A stretch of DNA of 64,000 nucleotides, taken from NCBI RefSeq assembly GCF_014898815.1, contig NW_026515422.1, positions 1 to 64,000 on the forward strand. The letters run 5' to 3'. The notes below the pieces were generated by a model. The model was not told where the DNA came from, did no database searches, and saw nothing but the letters and a program-made list of their open reading frames with translations. Of this stretch, positions 12,893 through 25,598 are shown piece after piece. A program made the translations under genes and the position numbers. This DNA comes from Panonychus citri. Taxonomy: Eukaryota; Arthropoda; Arachnida; Trombidiformes; Tetranychidae. Position 1 is the stretch's first letter, and each line of letters begins with the position of its first letter.

Positions 12893-15115
12893 TTAGGTTA
12901 TCCCACGAAATTGTGTTATCAACGAATCGGCGATTAACTTTCCATCTCTGTCCTTTATTCTTAAACGTCCAGTTGGAAATCGAGTCTCTTCTGTCCCATC
13001 CGAATGAATTGTCTTTACGGTTCCATCTAGATATTCTCTTCTTTTAAATTCTTTTGTTCGAATTTCTCTTTCACCGTTTGAAAGTTCAATTATTTCAGTT
13101 CCATCAACTGAAATTCTGATAATTGTTCCATCGGGTGTTATCGTCTCCTCTGATCCATCAGCTCTAATCACTCGTTGAGTACCATTGGGATAGAATATTG
13201 TTTTAGTGCCATTAGTGGAGACTCGTTCAATTTGACCACTAAAAAGAAAAGAAAAACATAGCAAAGATTAAATCAAATTGATTAGACCAAATTGTAACAA
13301 TAATCAAAGGGAATTGGCGAATAAAATTATTACCTGGGAAATTCAACAACTCGTGTTCCATCAGAATGAGTGATCTGTCTGACTCCAGAGGCGTAATTGT
13401 AAATCTATTTGGAAGAATTTGAAAATTTTCGATTAGTAATCATCTTGATTGTAATTTCGACAGTTTCGATTACTCTTACAATTGTATCATCACTTGTCTT
13501 CATAATTTGATCGCCATTATCAAGTGTCAGGTGAGTTCCCGTTTGAAGTTGTTGAATCTGAGAGTATAATGAGGTTTCTGGTGATGTGATCACTTTTGCA
13601 CTTGATGAAGGTAAATTTAATTTGATTCCTTGGTTTGAATTTTCTTTAGTCAATAATTTGGTTTCAATTGTTTCTAATTTGTTGGTCAATGAAAAGAGAT
13701 GTTTCTTAATCTCACTCATTTCTGAGAATATCTTTTCCGGTGAAAACTTTTCAACGCTCGGTGATTCTCGAGATTTATAATCAGCGATATTCTGTTGACA
13801 TTTGACAGTTAACTCTTTGAGACGATCTTCGAGTGTTTCAATCTTCTGTTTAAGAGATAATGTATAACTGCTAATTCGAGGAGTAGATAGAAGATCAATC
13901 TCAGCTTCTTCTTTATTGGAACTCGATTTACCCAATGTAAAGGTTCCGGTTCTTGTTATCTTTTTATTCAGCAAAGGTTTCGATAGAATTTTATTTCTAA
14001 TTGGCTGTTTTCTCAGTAATTCTGTTTCCTCGTAATCATCTTCCCAACTTTCTTCGTCTGATTGCTCCTCAGAAACACGTTGTTGAAGTTCTTGTTGTTT
14101 CACTTGAATGTTTTTCAATAATCGCTCCAGGGCTTCGACTCGAGGCTCGTCGTTTTCAAAGTTCACTCGTTTCTCCTTAAGGTTCATACTACTCAATTTC
14201 TTACAATTCTTATCCTGTTGACAAGAAGAAAATTTATATAAAAGTTAACAATTAATAGTTGAAAGAGAAGATAAAAGTTCGATACATACTTTTGAAAGGA
14301 ATTCATGAGATATAATATGATTTGATTGTTCCCGTTGAATTGGTTCGATCTCATTGGAATATCGAGAGATGATTGGATTTGATTGTCTTTTCCTGAAGTT
14401 GGTCTGCTATTTATGATTCCATTTGTCTGAATTTTCTTTGGTTGAATTGAAACTCCATTCAATTCTGAAACATATCGTTTACTATTATTATTAACCTGAG
14501 GTGCTGGTTTAATAGTCACTTTTTTCCGATTATTGTCATTGCGAATATTATTATTGCTCTTGGTTTGATCACTTTTCTTTGAACAATGTCTCTCATTGAG
14601 ACAGTTCACTTTTTCTGCTTCGTCCATAAATTGTTGTTCCAATTTTTTTCGGCAACAATGTCGACGCTCTCGTTTCGGTGTATCTGGTTTAGGAGCAAAT
14701 CTAACCAGTCCAGAACCTTTTCTAAGAAAAGGTTTCTTTGGTTTCTCTGTATCTTCCATACCTAAATTAGCTGGACTATCATCTCGCTGAAGAGCATATT
14801 CCACAAGCTCGTCAAATGTTTTCACTTTTTTACCATCAATAGCTGGTAGAATTGGAGTGTCATCCAAAGAAATACTCCAAAAATGAGTTCCATCCAATGA
14901 ACTGATCGAATCTTGGCTTTGACTTCACACAGATAGAAAGAGAAAGAGAGAAACAATTAATCAAATCATCGAAAATTGTATTCAACTAAAACATTAACAG
15001 AAAAAAAAGAGAATCAAAAAACTCATACTTACTCATATGCAACAGAAGCAGAATTATTATAAGAAGATTCCTCTGGAATTGATTGTAATAGATGATTCGC
15101 AATTCGATCAGTCAT
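12893..15115 (-). CDS. Sas-4: Centriole assembly protein Sas-4 / CPAP (CENPJ)
   Basis: Centriolar tubulin-binding scaffold needed for centriole duplication. Exons seen: 15033-15115, 14922 down to 14290, 13480-14214, 13334-13404 and 12893-13238. The N-terminal part has the conserved KPFLRKGSGLVRF element and a basic stretch. The middle exon is charged and predicted coiled coil. The C-terminus is the TCP10/G-box domain, a single beta sheet of repeated DG turns: YPNGTQRVIRADGSEETITP, then EFKRREYLDGTVKTIHSDG and GRLRIKDRDGK, matching CPAP almost turn for turn. Exon 2 does not keep one frame. Its start fits frame A, but its end and the exon 3 phase need frame B. A small intron, for example 14404-14495, or an indel in 14400-14500 would reconcile them; I could not decide which. 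The protein is shorter than vertebrate CPAP. Confidence 0.9.
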
Positions 15116-15411
15116 CACAACAAGGGAACAATCAACTAATTGTCAATGACAGTGAGATAACATATGAGATACAATAGAAGTGGAAATGTTTAATTAAACT
15201 GAGCAACCAAAGAGTAACCAAAACAAAAGTAGTTAATGTTTGGCTCCAAAATTGAAAACAAAACCGACCAATCAGAGAAGAGAAAATTATGGCGGCAAAA
15301 ATTAAAAGAATAAAATTCGACCGTTTAATTTTTGTTTTCTCAATACATTTAATTTAATTGATTTCTTTTTCTTTTTTATACAAAATTTATGAATTTCAGA
15401 TTGTTTACATT

Positions 15412-16143
15412 CTATCTTGGTTTATATAAACAGGGTTTCAATGTGATATCAGGTAAATTGGAGATTTCTTGTTTGAGTAAATTTTTCTTTTTCACTGCAT
15501 TGATGAAAACGAAAAAATTATTTGGTGGTAAATATTCACGTTCAATTATCTGGAATCCAAAAGATTTCAGTTTCCCTTCAAATTTTTCAATCTTCAAATC
15601 TTCAAATCTCGATGAAACCTCAGCAATCATCAGCATTCCATGTTTTTTTAACAATCTATTCGCTTCTACCATCAAATCTTTTATATTGGTTGCCATTAAT
15701 GATAAACTGTAAACAGCAATGTCAACGGATGAATTATCTAAAGGTACGTTGACCATATTAGCAGCGATAATATCTTTATGGTGAGAAATTATATCAAAGG
15801 AATGAACTTTAGCCTTTTTGTTAAGTTTCACCTTAATTGTTGGATATTGTCCACAGCCAAGATCAGCAATGATCCATTTTTTATCCCAATCTGGACCAGC
15901 AAATGATTCAATCTTTTGGATTATATGATCAACCGGTTTAACAGGCCACTTACAGGCAATCTCATCGTAGGCCTCATGGTATTGCTTGAATTTTGTAACA
16001 TCATTCATGAAATCAAAACCTTTGTCACTCGGTTTTGAGTAAATGAATTCATTCATTTTTCGGAATCTTGAATATTCCATTTGTTTTTTACATCTTTCAG
16101 CTAACAATTTACTACGTGTAACTTTCTCCTTCTTTTTAAACAT
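15412..16143 (-). CDS. Rrp8: Ribosomal RNA-processing protein 8 (nucleolar rRNA m1A methyltransferase)
   Basis: SAM-dependent enzyme that, in the known family, makes the N1-methyladenosine in the large-subunit rRNA and takes part in nucleolar silencing. One uninterrupted 243-residue frame from ATG at 16141-16143 to TAG at 15412-15414. Family landmarks in order: FRKMNEFIYSKPS, YHEAYDEIACKWPVKPVDHI, the SAM-binding loop IADLGCGQYP, VPLDNSSVDIAVYSLSLMAT, the EANRLLKKHGMLMIAEVSSR block and the C-terminal LKPCLYKPR. The basic N-terminus is short, so this is essentially the catalytic domain without the long N-terminal tail of vertebrate RRP8. It is the only intron-free conserved gene in the cluster and lies between Sas-4 and its broken duplicate. 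Confidence 0.93.
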   Translation of the reverse strand: MFKKKEKVTRSKLLAERCKKQMEYSRFRKMNEFIYSKPSDKGFDFMNDVTKFKQYHEAYDEIACKWPVKPVDHIIQKIESFAGPDWDKKWIIADLGCGQYPTIKVKLNKKAKVHSFDIISHHKDIIAANMVNVPLDNSSVDIAVYSLSLMATNIKDLMVEANRLLKKHGMLMIAEVSSRFEDLKIEKFEGKLKSFGFQIIEREYLPPNNFFVFINAVKKKNLLKQEISNLPDITLKPCLYKPR

Positions 16144-16506
16144 AATAATTATATAACCGAAAACTAATCACAATTTAATTAATAACAAAACCAACAAACA
16201 GATAACACAAATGTAAACAAAACTGTTGTTCAAAATTATTTACATGTGAAAATTTTTTGTCAACAATTTGGGAAAACAAGAGTTGAAGCGCCAAATACAA
16301 AAAAGATTTTCCAGATTGAACTTCAATCATTGAAGGATAAAGATGAAGATGATGAAAATATTTAGATTTAACAAAAATTGTTTTTAGTTTTGCAGGGGGA
16401 TCTAAACAAAGAGTAATAGCTTATCACTAATTTGTTAAGTTGTCAGATCATTTGCGACATGTGGAACTTGCGGTCAATTTATTTAAATGCAACGCAATTA
16501 TGGAAC

Positions 16507-16746
16507 AATGAATTGTCTTTACGGTTCCGTCTATTGTCTTCTTTTAAATTTTTTGTTCGAATTTCTCTTTCACCGTTTGAAAGTTCAACTATTTCAGTTC
16601 CATCCACTGAAATTCTGATAATTGTTCCATCGGGTGTTATCGTCTCCTCTGATCCATCAGCTCTAATTAAAGAGAAAAGAGATGTTTCTTAATCTCACTC
16701 ATTTCTGAGAATATCTTTTCCGTTGAAAACTTGAGATGTCGGTGCT
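16507..16746 (-). pseudogene. Rearranged partial duplicate of Sas-4
   Basis: Two blocks copy the nearby Sas-4 gene in the same orientation. The first, 16507-16667, closely matches 13003-13168 in the G-box exon, with a few substitutions and small deletions (for example the codons for REY are damaged). The second, 16674 to about 16742, matches 13691-13763 in the coiled-coil exon. About 520 bp that separate the blocks in the parent are missing here, so the two are fused. No open frame of useful length survives. It lies about 3.5 kb from the parent with Rrp8 between them. Because the missing stretch contains the parent introns, I cannot say whether it came from DNA or from RNA. Confidence 0.85.
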
Positions 16747-17217
16747 GAAATGAAAATTTAACGATTTGAAAGACTTATCTTTGCTGGGAAAAAGTGACCT
16801 GAAGTTTCAACTTCGAACTCGATTTTCTTAAAGACTACTTATTAGATCAGAAAATAATATATTTGGACTTGATATTTGTGGCCTTACAAATACTCAAAGT
16901 CTCAACTCTCAACTAAAAACACTAATTGTTTGCAAATTGTCCTTTGTCAGAAATATTCTAATCATTACTCTTCTCTTATTAAATGAGTTCTCTAACTTAT
17001 TTTTATTCTTTTTTTGACCAAAAAGTTTTCGAAAAGTATATCGAATACTTGAAAATAAATGTCCCCAAACTTGACGAATCATCAGTTGTTCAAAAAAGTT
17101 TCAATCATTTTAATTTTAATCAAATTGGAAAGATAATTACAATTACTTTATCATTGGGTAACTTATAATACAATTAATGGATTGAAATATTTTTCAGAAT
17201 AAATTACTAATTCTAAT

Positions 17218-17507
17218 TTAGTGATCAACACTCGTTCTATCATCAGAATATTTTGTCATCTTTTGATTAGCGAAAATCGCTCTTGATCCATGTCTATTGA
17301 TTGATGAACTATGAGCTTCGGCGTTAATCGATGAATCTTCAAGATGCTTACGATTATTATTTTGATTACTATTATTCTGATTAGTTGAACATGAGCAGCA
17401 TAATTTTTCTAGAGTAGTTAATAAATTACGATTAAAGAACAGGTAAATCCAAGGATTAACGCAACTATTAAGGTTCGGAAGTAGCATCGCAATTGTAATT
17501 AATGGAC
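17218..17507 (-). CDS. Last exon of a class A (rhodopsin-like) neuropeptide GPCR
   Basis: Terminal exon from an acceptor at about 17508 (long TTTTC-rich tract, then CAG) to TAA at 17218-17220, about 96 residues. It encodes the end of the third extracellular loop and TM7 with LNSCVNPWIYLFFNRNLL. The NPxxY-type motif here is NPWIY, and the LNSC-NPWIY context is typical of the vasopressin/oxytocin (inotocin), CCAP and neuropeptide S receptor group. Helix 8 and a Cys pair (LCCSCS) suitable for palmitoylation follow, then a polar Asn/Ser tail. The upstream exons holding TM1-TM6 should lie at higher coordinates on the same strand. I searched 17.5-31 kb by eye and did not find them. Either the introns are large, possibly with the retroelement inside one, or this is an orphan exon. 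Confidence 0.75.
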
Positions 17508-19779
17508 CTGAAAAGAAAAACAAAAAATTAGTTCAATATATCAAAACAATTGTTACAAATTCAACAGTTAATCGAATACAATTAAAGAATCGTCCAATTT
17601 CACCTTCTAATAATATGAAAATCTATGTTAATGAGATCATTAATTATTCACAGTTAGTTAATTGTTGTTGTGTATCGTTAATGGAATCACTTGAAATTCA
17701 TCATTAGACATGCGTTTGTTACTCTTAAATTGTTTACAATTTAGCTCCACTAATATACAGTAAATCAATTGAGAAATAAGAAAAATAATAAGTACAAGAA
17801 AACAACAACAATCAGTTGATTGTTAAGAAATGAAATAAAAATAAATAGTCAAGTTAACAATAAAATCAAAACAATGATAAGTTGATTGTTAAGATTTTTC
17901 AACTAAACTGAACATAAGAAGCTTGAAAATTTATCGGAATACCCTCTGAATACACCCAGAATTAAGTTCAACAATCATTTTATTTGACCAGGATTAAAAT
18001 CATGTAACTAAATTGTTGAAAAATTTTAACAATCAATCAACAGAAAACAAAACTTTCCATCATTATAATTGCAAAGAAAACCATTAAATTGCTGTGAATG
18101 AATCACTGATACTAACAAATCGTTATCCTGATTAATATGTATACAGAATCAAATTAATTTTAAATTGCGAAATGATTAAATTCAGTAACAATAATAAGCT
18201 ACAAATCACAATTTGAAATCACATCATTAGAACAGATTATTATGTATATATATTAATTGCTTCACATGTTTATCACCATCAGTAACAATTAAATTGAATT
18301 TCATACATCCATCTAATTGTTATAACAATGTTTTCCTCTTAATTGTCATGATATAAACATTATCTAGTTATTAATTGTGTTGCTAAGTTAAATGAGTCGT
18401 AAGAGTTGATCACTTGATGACATTAAATTAACTAGTGTCTATCATGATTAAGTTGAAATCAATAATAACAATTGTGCCCATTAATAAAACTAGATTATCT
18501 CATCTAGACAATCAAGTGTAACCAGTTAATTCACAATTTGATTAACCATTATCATCATCAGTATAACAATTATTATCATTTGATTTATTCCATGCATACA
18601 AATACAAGTTGACCTAATAAACTAATCTCAGATTGATTGTCAAACTAATACTTAATTATAATAACAATCAATGAGTTAACTGAATCAATTGAAAAACTAC
18701 ACAACTCAGCAATTATTTTTTCGTGATTTTCTCAACATTAATAGTACGAGTTTGAACAATACTCGATCGTCGTATTGAAAGATCAAGGTCACTTAGGTCG
18801 TCGAAAGGACAAAGAACGCATTTCAAGGTCATTATATTACTTTACATATTTTCCCATCGTTCAACCTCATATCTTTCATATCTTTCAAGTCTTGAATTCA
18901 TAGGACTTATAGTTACCATGAAAATGCCATGAAAGAAATAGCTGAATGTTATTCACAAGATATTAACTTTCATCTTATCAAATGAATGAAGCTTTTTTTG
19001 TTGTTGATTAATTGTAAAATTAAATAGCTTGTTAAAAGTGCTATTTAATCATCAATTCAACTGTATTTGATGAAACAAACAACTAACAATTAAAACTAAT
19101 TGCTCATTTAACATCCAACAGTAGACAATAATAATAAGATAATAATACCTGGAGCTTTTTTTGACAAGGGAGAAATTGATTAACTTTAAAAGTAGAAAGT
19201 TAATCAAATTTAAATTAAATCTCCAACTTATCCAAGGGATAATGATTATGTTTAAAGTTCATTAGAAAGTTTCGAGAACTCGAAAAAGTAATAAAGAAAA
19301 AAAAGTTCTATTCTGAATAAAAAAAAAATCGATTCGGTGATTTGTAAATATTTATCATGATATTACAAAGAAGGGCCATTTACATACACCCACAGAATTA
19401 GCCGATGGATTTCATGGATCGAATTGAACTATTCAAGATTTACCATGAATAATAATATTCGTACTTACTAAGTATCAATAACCTTTCTTTTCGTGCTCAA
19501 TGAAACTTCAATTTACAATATAAAGTTAACGATAATCATAAGAATATCAAATTAGCTCAATTGTTTATCGTTTTCTACTGGGATATCATAAGTTCATATT
19601 CATTTTTCCCAAGTTGAAAACTTTTTACTTTTACATTTTATAGAAATTATCGATTATTCAAGATTCGATTCAAATTAATATCTTTTGATTAACATGTCAT
19701 ATAACCTTGAAAAAGGAAATGACAGAGAACTTAATTTGTATATATCATAGATTAATCAAAATTCCAAATGTAATTCTGA

Positions 19780-19781
<2 letters not shown>

Positions 19782-19837
<56 letters not shown>
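19782..19837. repeat. (CT)n microsatellite
   Basis: An almost perfect CT dinucleotide run of about 55 bp in the non-coding region. Confidence 0.97.
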
Positions 19838-19838
<1 letters not shown>

Positions 19839-22800
19839 TTATCAGACAGTTTCAGTTACATTCGATATGAACAGTTCTAGATAACAACAATGTGATCATA
19901 TAAGATGAAAGTATGAAAGGTATCGCATTGTTCATGGACAAAGAGACAGGGAGAGAGAAAGAGAAAGAGAAAGAAAGAGAGAAATAAAAACGATTTGAAA
20001 CGGTAAAAATTTCGAAGAAAAAAAAACTTATTATTATAATAATAAGCATTCAAAACCAATTTGAAACTGATTTAACTGATATAACGAATGAAAGAATGGT
20101 GAAGAAAAGATTTTCCCTGCATCACCAAGGAAGACATTCAGGATTATTCAGCATATATAGAGAATTGAGAGATAGACCGAAGATTCTGGGAAAAAGAACA
20201 GAATTTGAAAAAGAAATAGAAGAAGGAAAAAAAAAGAAATACCAACCCACGAGGTAGGGATGAGAAAACTAAAGCAAGAAAAGAGATATTCAAAAATGAA
20301 TAGTTGCTTGTTTTATGTATATACTTTTTTGTTACTTCTTCGCAAGGATCAATCTGTTGTATGGAATCTGAATCGAAATAGAAAATAAAAATGATATAGA
20401 GAATCATGATAATCTTAATAGTGATGGTTACGAAGTTAAAAGACGACGATGGTAGAGATGAAGATGATCATTCAGCTCGAAAGAAACAATGAATTTAAGT
20501 TTTTCCACTCTGAGAGCAATCATGTTTTCGTTATTCTCTTTTTCTCCATCTTCTTCTTTTCTTTATTATCATTATCATGATTCCCAGAATCGAACATAAT
20601 AATAATAGAATAATTCTTTGAATCAATTTGTTAAAGTAGAAAGTTGATTGTCCAAACTTTCCTTGTTTCCGAAAACTTTTCAACCCAATAACCTTTAATG
20701 ATATTTGACCCTTCAATTGATACTTTGTTAGTTATTTGGTAGTAATTGTATTCCAATTCAATTGTTGTTAAAATCAACAGATTCAATGACAATTCATTAT
20801 TGTTGATCGATTCAAATTCAACTATTAAATGAATTACTATTAAACAATTACTCTATCATGTAAATGATCACTTTAATTTCAGTTAATTTGATGATTTTTT
20901 TTTTCATCTCATTGAAACTTGAATATTTTTCCTCTGATTTCATTGAAATTGGAATATAATGAAAACCTTGATATTTACCCTGCGGCAACTATTACAAGAC
21001 TGGGATTTAGAATGTAATTGATAAATTGAGAAATATGAATTGTTGGGAGATGGAAAAAAAAATCTATCGATTTGAATATCAAGTTAATTGAGAAGCCATT
21101 AGATTAATGATAAACTTGTCAATTCGTCAAATAATGTAACATGATGATGACAAGTTTTTACCAGTTTATTAGCACATTAATAAGCTGATAGGAGAAAATG
21201 TTTGTCATTGACTTTTCATTCATGATCAAAGAATCAAATTAATGAACTCTCATCAGGAATCTCATCAATTCAATTGATTCATTTGCTCCCGATGATTTTC
21301 AACCATCAGTTAATTAACATGATTCATATTATCCCTTTATCTTTATCCATCAATCTAGAAACTTTTTCTTTCTTCATTGTTGATATTATTTTCCTATTCA
21401 ATCAATAATAAAGAGAAAATATCAAAGTTTTATCAATTCCATCAACTAACAATCAGATATTTTCAAATTGCATGAGATATTTTTTTCTCAGGTGATAATT
21501 CATATTGATTATCATGGTAAAAGCTAAGTGGTTATAACTGTAAATGTAATAAGTCACGAAGATGAATGAGATAAATGGAGTAAGATAAATGATTCTGATT
21601 CCAAGGTATTAATGAAGGGGAAAATATTTAATTCTCTTGTTCAATTAGTTAATTGTTTACTTTGGTATAAATGAGTAAATTATAATGAAGGTAATGTTTG
21701 TGTCTCGCCCTCTTGTTGATTACTTTTAATGGGATATTAAAATGTTAACCATTTTATCAATTATTAATGTTAATTTTTTGCTATTCAGTTGAATTGATTT
21801 CCATAATTTTAATTTGATTGAAATTGATTGTATTTCAATATTATATATAAACTATTTCATTCATTTATTTTGTTTACACTCTCTGAACAAAATACTCACA
21901 AATCCATCACATACACATGAATATAAGACAATCTACTTTGGAAAATGTCACTTAAACTATTCATTTAGAATAACAATTCAAAGAAAATATCATGATTTTC
22001 TCATGGTGAATATAAAAAAAAATCTGAATAAATTATTAGGGAAAAAGTTGCCTTGCATAATTTTCATGAGAATGGAAAAAATTTTCTGATAATATTGAAC
22101 AATTTTCTATCTCAATGATTCATGAATAACAGGGGGAGAAATGGGAATGATAAACTTAATTAAAATGTTGATAACTTTTCTGTTATACTGATTATAAGTT
22201 AATCCTGATCTCTAATTGTTCATAATCCAGATAATATCATTCATGTTGTTTTCCTTTTTTTTTCATGATTCAGTTGACAAAAGAACAGGGGAGAAAATAT
22301 TGTTCGGTGAAACTATTTCCATTAACCATGTCACTAGATGATTGTTCAATTAAACTCATATATAAACTAATCAATCTAAACTCTTGATTGTTAAACAAAT
22401 CAAAGTTGATTCAAAGACAACGAGAAAAATATAAATATATATAAATAAATCGATCATGATAATAATATGAGTTTGGAGAAATGAATTGAAATTATGTTTG
22501 GTTTTCGGGACATAATTCATAAGAATGAAAATTTTCATAATTCTTTGAATTCAGCCATGAGACTATGGAGATAATCATGATTAGTATATAATATAAACAT
22601 GGTTAAGTTCAGATTACAATGGAGATTGGAAACTGATTATTAAGTTGAATACAAATCAAAACTGAGGCGAGATAATATTTTTTTCATGGAAATACAAAAT
22701 AATGAATATAAATGGTGGAAATTTATTGTTATTGAATTGATATCATCTGAATTATAAGCGATATTATTATTCTGAATGATTCAAACGATGACAGATTCAA

Positions 22801-25558
22801 GATGATCAAGATTTAAAGTTCCGTCATGTATTATTCAAATATCTTGAAATCTGTGATCATTTTCATCTGAATAACAATTCAATTCCCATCGTAATAATGA
22901 TAATAAATTTAATCATTTTCACCAAATGTAACAATCAACAAATGCAGATAATTTAATAATAATTATCAGATAAAATTATCGTAAATGATAATAATCACTC
23001 TGGACAAATACAGTTAACAACATTGTCTATTGCTGTTAACATTGAGCCTCACTGATTTCATGTAAATTTATTGAACGTGATTCTTCAAATCATAATCAAT
23101 TTAGCAACAATCAAATGTGATTAATAAATTAGCTATTAATCGGATTACGATTTCAAACCAATTCCTCAATCCAAGTTACTTTTTTTTTGCTCTTTACTTT
23201 TTCCTGATTTTCACAAAATCAATTTACATGATAGGAAATCTAAGGTGTAGAGATTTAGGAAACTGAGATTAATTTTTTCCTTGCTCGTTCTAACGATTAA
23301 CTGATTAAGAAAATGATCGTTATCTCTCAACTGAATCAAATTAAATCGTAATGCAATTTCTTAATCTAAATTGATTAAATTTATATTTACCATTGATAGA
23401 GAATGATACTGATTTTTATTAACTTTCTATGATATTAATCAATATTATTCTAACTAATATCATGAGTCAACTTGAAACTTTTTCGAGTGTCTTTATATCA
23501 AGATAATCTTTCATCGTTATCATCATTTCCGTAGTCATTTTTATCAGAAAATGAACTATTTTTATATATTATATTCTGGTTAATATCAAATTTACCTGTC
23601 ATATTATTAAATATCGACAATATCATAATATCACCTAATCAATTATTAATATAACCAAATTAGATCTCAGGGATAAACTTTATTTGAAGATAATATTTTT
23701 CTGAGTAAATTGAAAACAAATGTTATTCATAATATTATGTACACATTTATATATGAATTGTGAACCATGAGATTAGCTGATTTTCAGGTTAAAGTTCAAA
23801 ATTCTTGTTTTATTTTCAGTTGTTCAATGGATAGGAACATGTTTCCTTTCAGATCGAATGGAGATAATTCTGGTTGACATAGAATTGGAATCATTATCAT
23901 CATGGTTAAATTTTCTCTTACACCAGCATTCATTCAATAGAATTATGCAAATTTATCTTTCTCTTTTTTCCCCTTAAGAGACAAAAATGTAAAGTTTTTC
24001 CTCTCTCTTCACTTCTATCAAACTGAATTTCATCATCATTATTATTTACATGATATCGAATAATTTTCTTCAGAACTTTATTTATTGTTATTGAATTGAC
24101 ACCGGAAAAGAAATTGTAAAATAAAAGACTCGAAAAGAATGAGAAATTCTGATAAAAACAACGATTCTAGATGAACTTTAGTCTTTGATCCTTCATTTTT
24201 CATCCCATCAACCTCAGCATCTTCATCAGATCAACCTAAAGATCTGAATTGACAGTGAAACAGAAACTTCCTCATGATCTTTTCATCTCTCTCTCTTCTC
24301 ATATTATTGTTATTCTCGGTCTTTGTACAATTATTCTAAGATGTTCTATCATGGGAATGATAATAAAAAGTAGAGAAAGAGAGAGAAAAAACTTCAAGTA
24401 TAAACACTAGAAGACGAACTTACCCTGAAAACCTACATTTATTATCTAACCAAGAGAAACCAGAATAATATTAGAAATCAAGGTTTTCATTGTTAAAGGT
24501 GAATTGACAGGAGACACACCTTCACATGAGAAACATGATTGAAAAAAAGATAACATTTTTTTTCACATGAAATATGATCAATTCTAAATGAGAAAATCTA
24601 ATGAAATACTTATCAAGACATTGCTGATAATTGACTGAACAAAGATATTATCAGAATGGAAATAAAGTTCTGACAAAGAAATGAGATATCTATGAATCTT
24701 GAACAATTCAGTATATTAGGTGGACTTGATATGTTTCACCAATTCTAGAAGTAGTAATCATTTGTCAGATAATATCAGATAAATGAGTAATTTAATTGAT
24801 TATCTTCAAGTGATGATTGTGAAAATAACGGAACTTTTTTATTCACGATAATTGAATTAATAGTTTTTTTTCTGTTATCATAATAAAATTGAAGCTAAAA
24901 TAAACATTTCGTATACAAAGTAACATGATTAATATGAATGCTTGATAATATGCCTTAAATAATGGAGACAATTCAAAATTGATAAAATAATTTCCAACTG
25001 ATGAGACTTCATGATAATCAACATAATTGTCTTGAAAATGATGAGCATGATAAATACATTAAAATAAGATGATAATTTGATTAACATGATGAAAATAAAC
25101 ATGTCCAATTGTTGAATTAATAGATGACGTAGTTAATTGTAATACTATTAGTTGAACGTTAATTTCAACAATTATGTTAATATAATAAAAGTTTATGAAT
25201 AATGAAAATCATGAGCAAAATTTAAAATGAAACAATTCATCGTTTTTTTTTCATGATAATTCAATGAGACATAACTGAAAGTTGATCGAGATTATCAAAT
25301 TTCATCAATTAATATAAATGAACTTGAATGAAATTTATTGATACGATTCTAGATTATTTTTATGGTTCAGTTTCAACTCTTCTTGATTTACATGTATGAA
25401 TTTCTTTCATGAGTTCATGAGGCTTATCGTTAAGAATTAACTCTGATATTATTAATATTCACTTTCTTTGTAGTTAGAACTTTACTTTTCTATCATTAAA
25501 GTTTTAGAATTTTATTTTCGAAGCAAAAAGATAAAAGGAAAGCTCGAAAGTGAATATT

Positions 25559-25560
<2 letters not shown>

Positions 25561-25596
<36 letters not shown>
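25561..25596. repeat. (GA)n microsatellite
   Basis: A GA dinucleotide run of about 36 bp. On the opposite strand it reads as CT, like the run near 19.8 kb. Confidence 0.97.

Positions 25597-25598
<2 letters not shown>

Noticed and set aside
16983..17168. 61-codon + strand frame starting MSSLTYFYSF
   Set aside because: No recognised motif, no splice context I trust, and length within chance for A+T-rich DNA.
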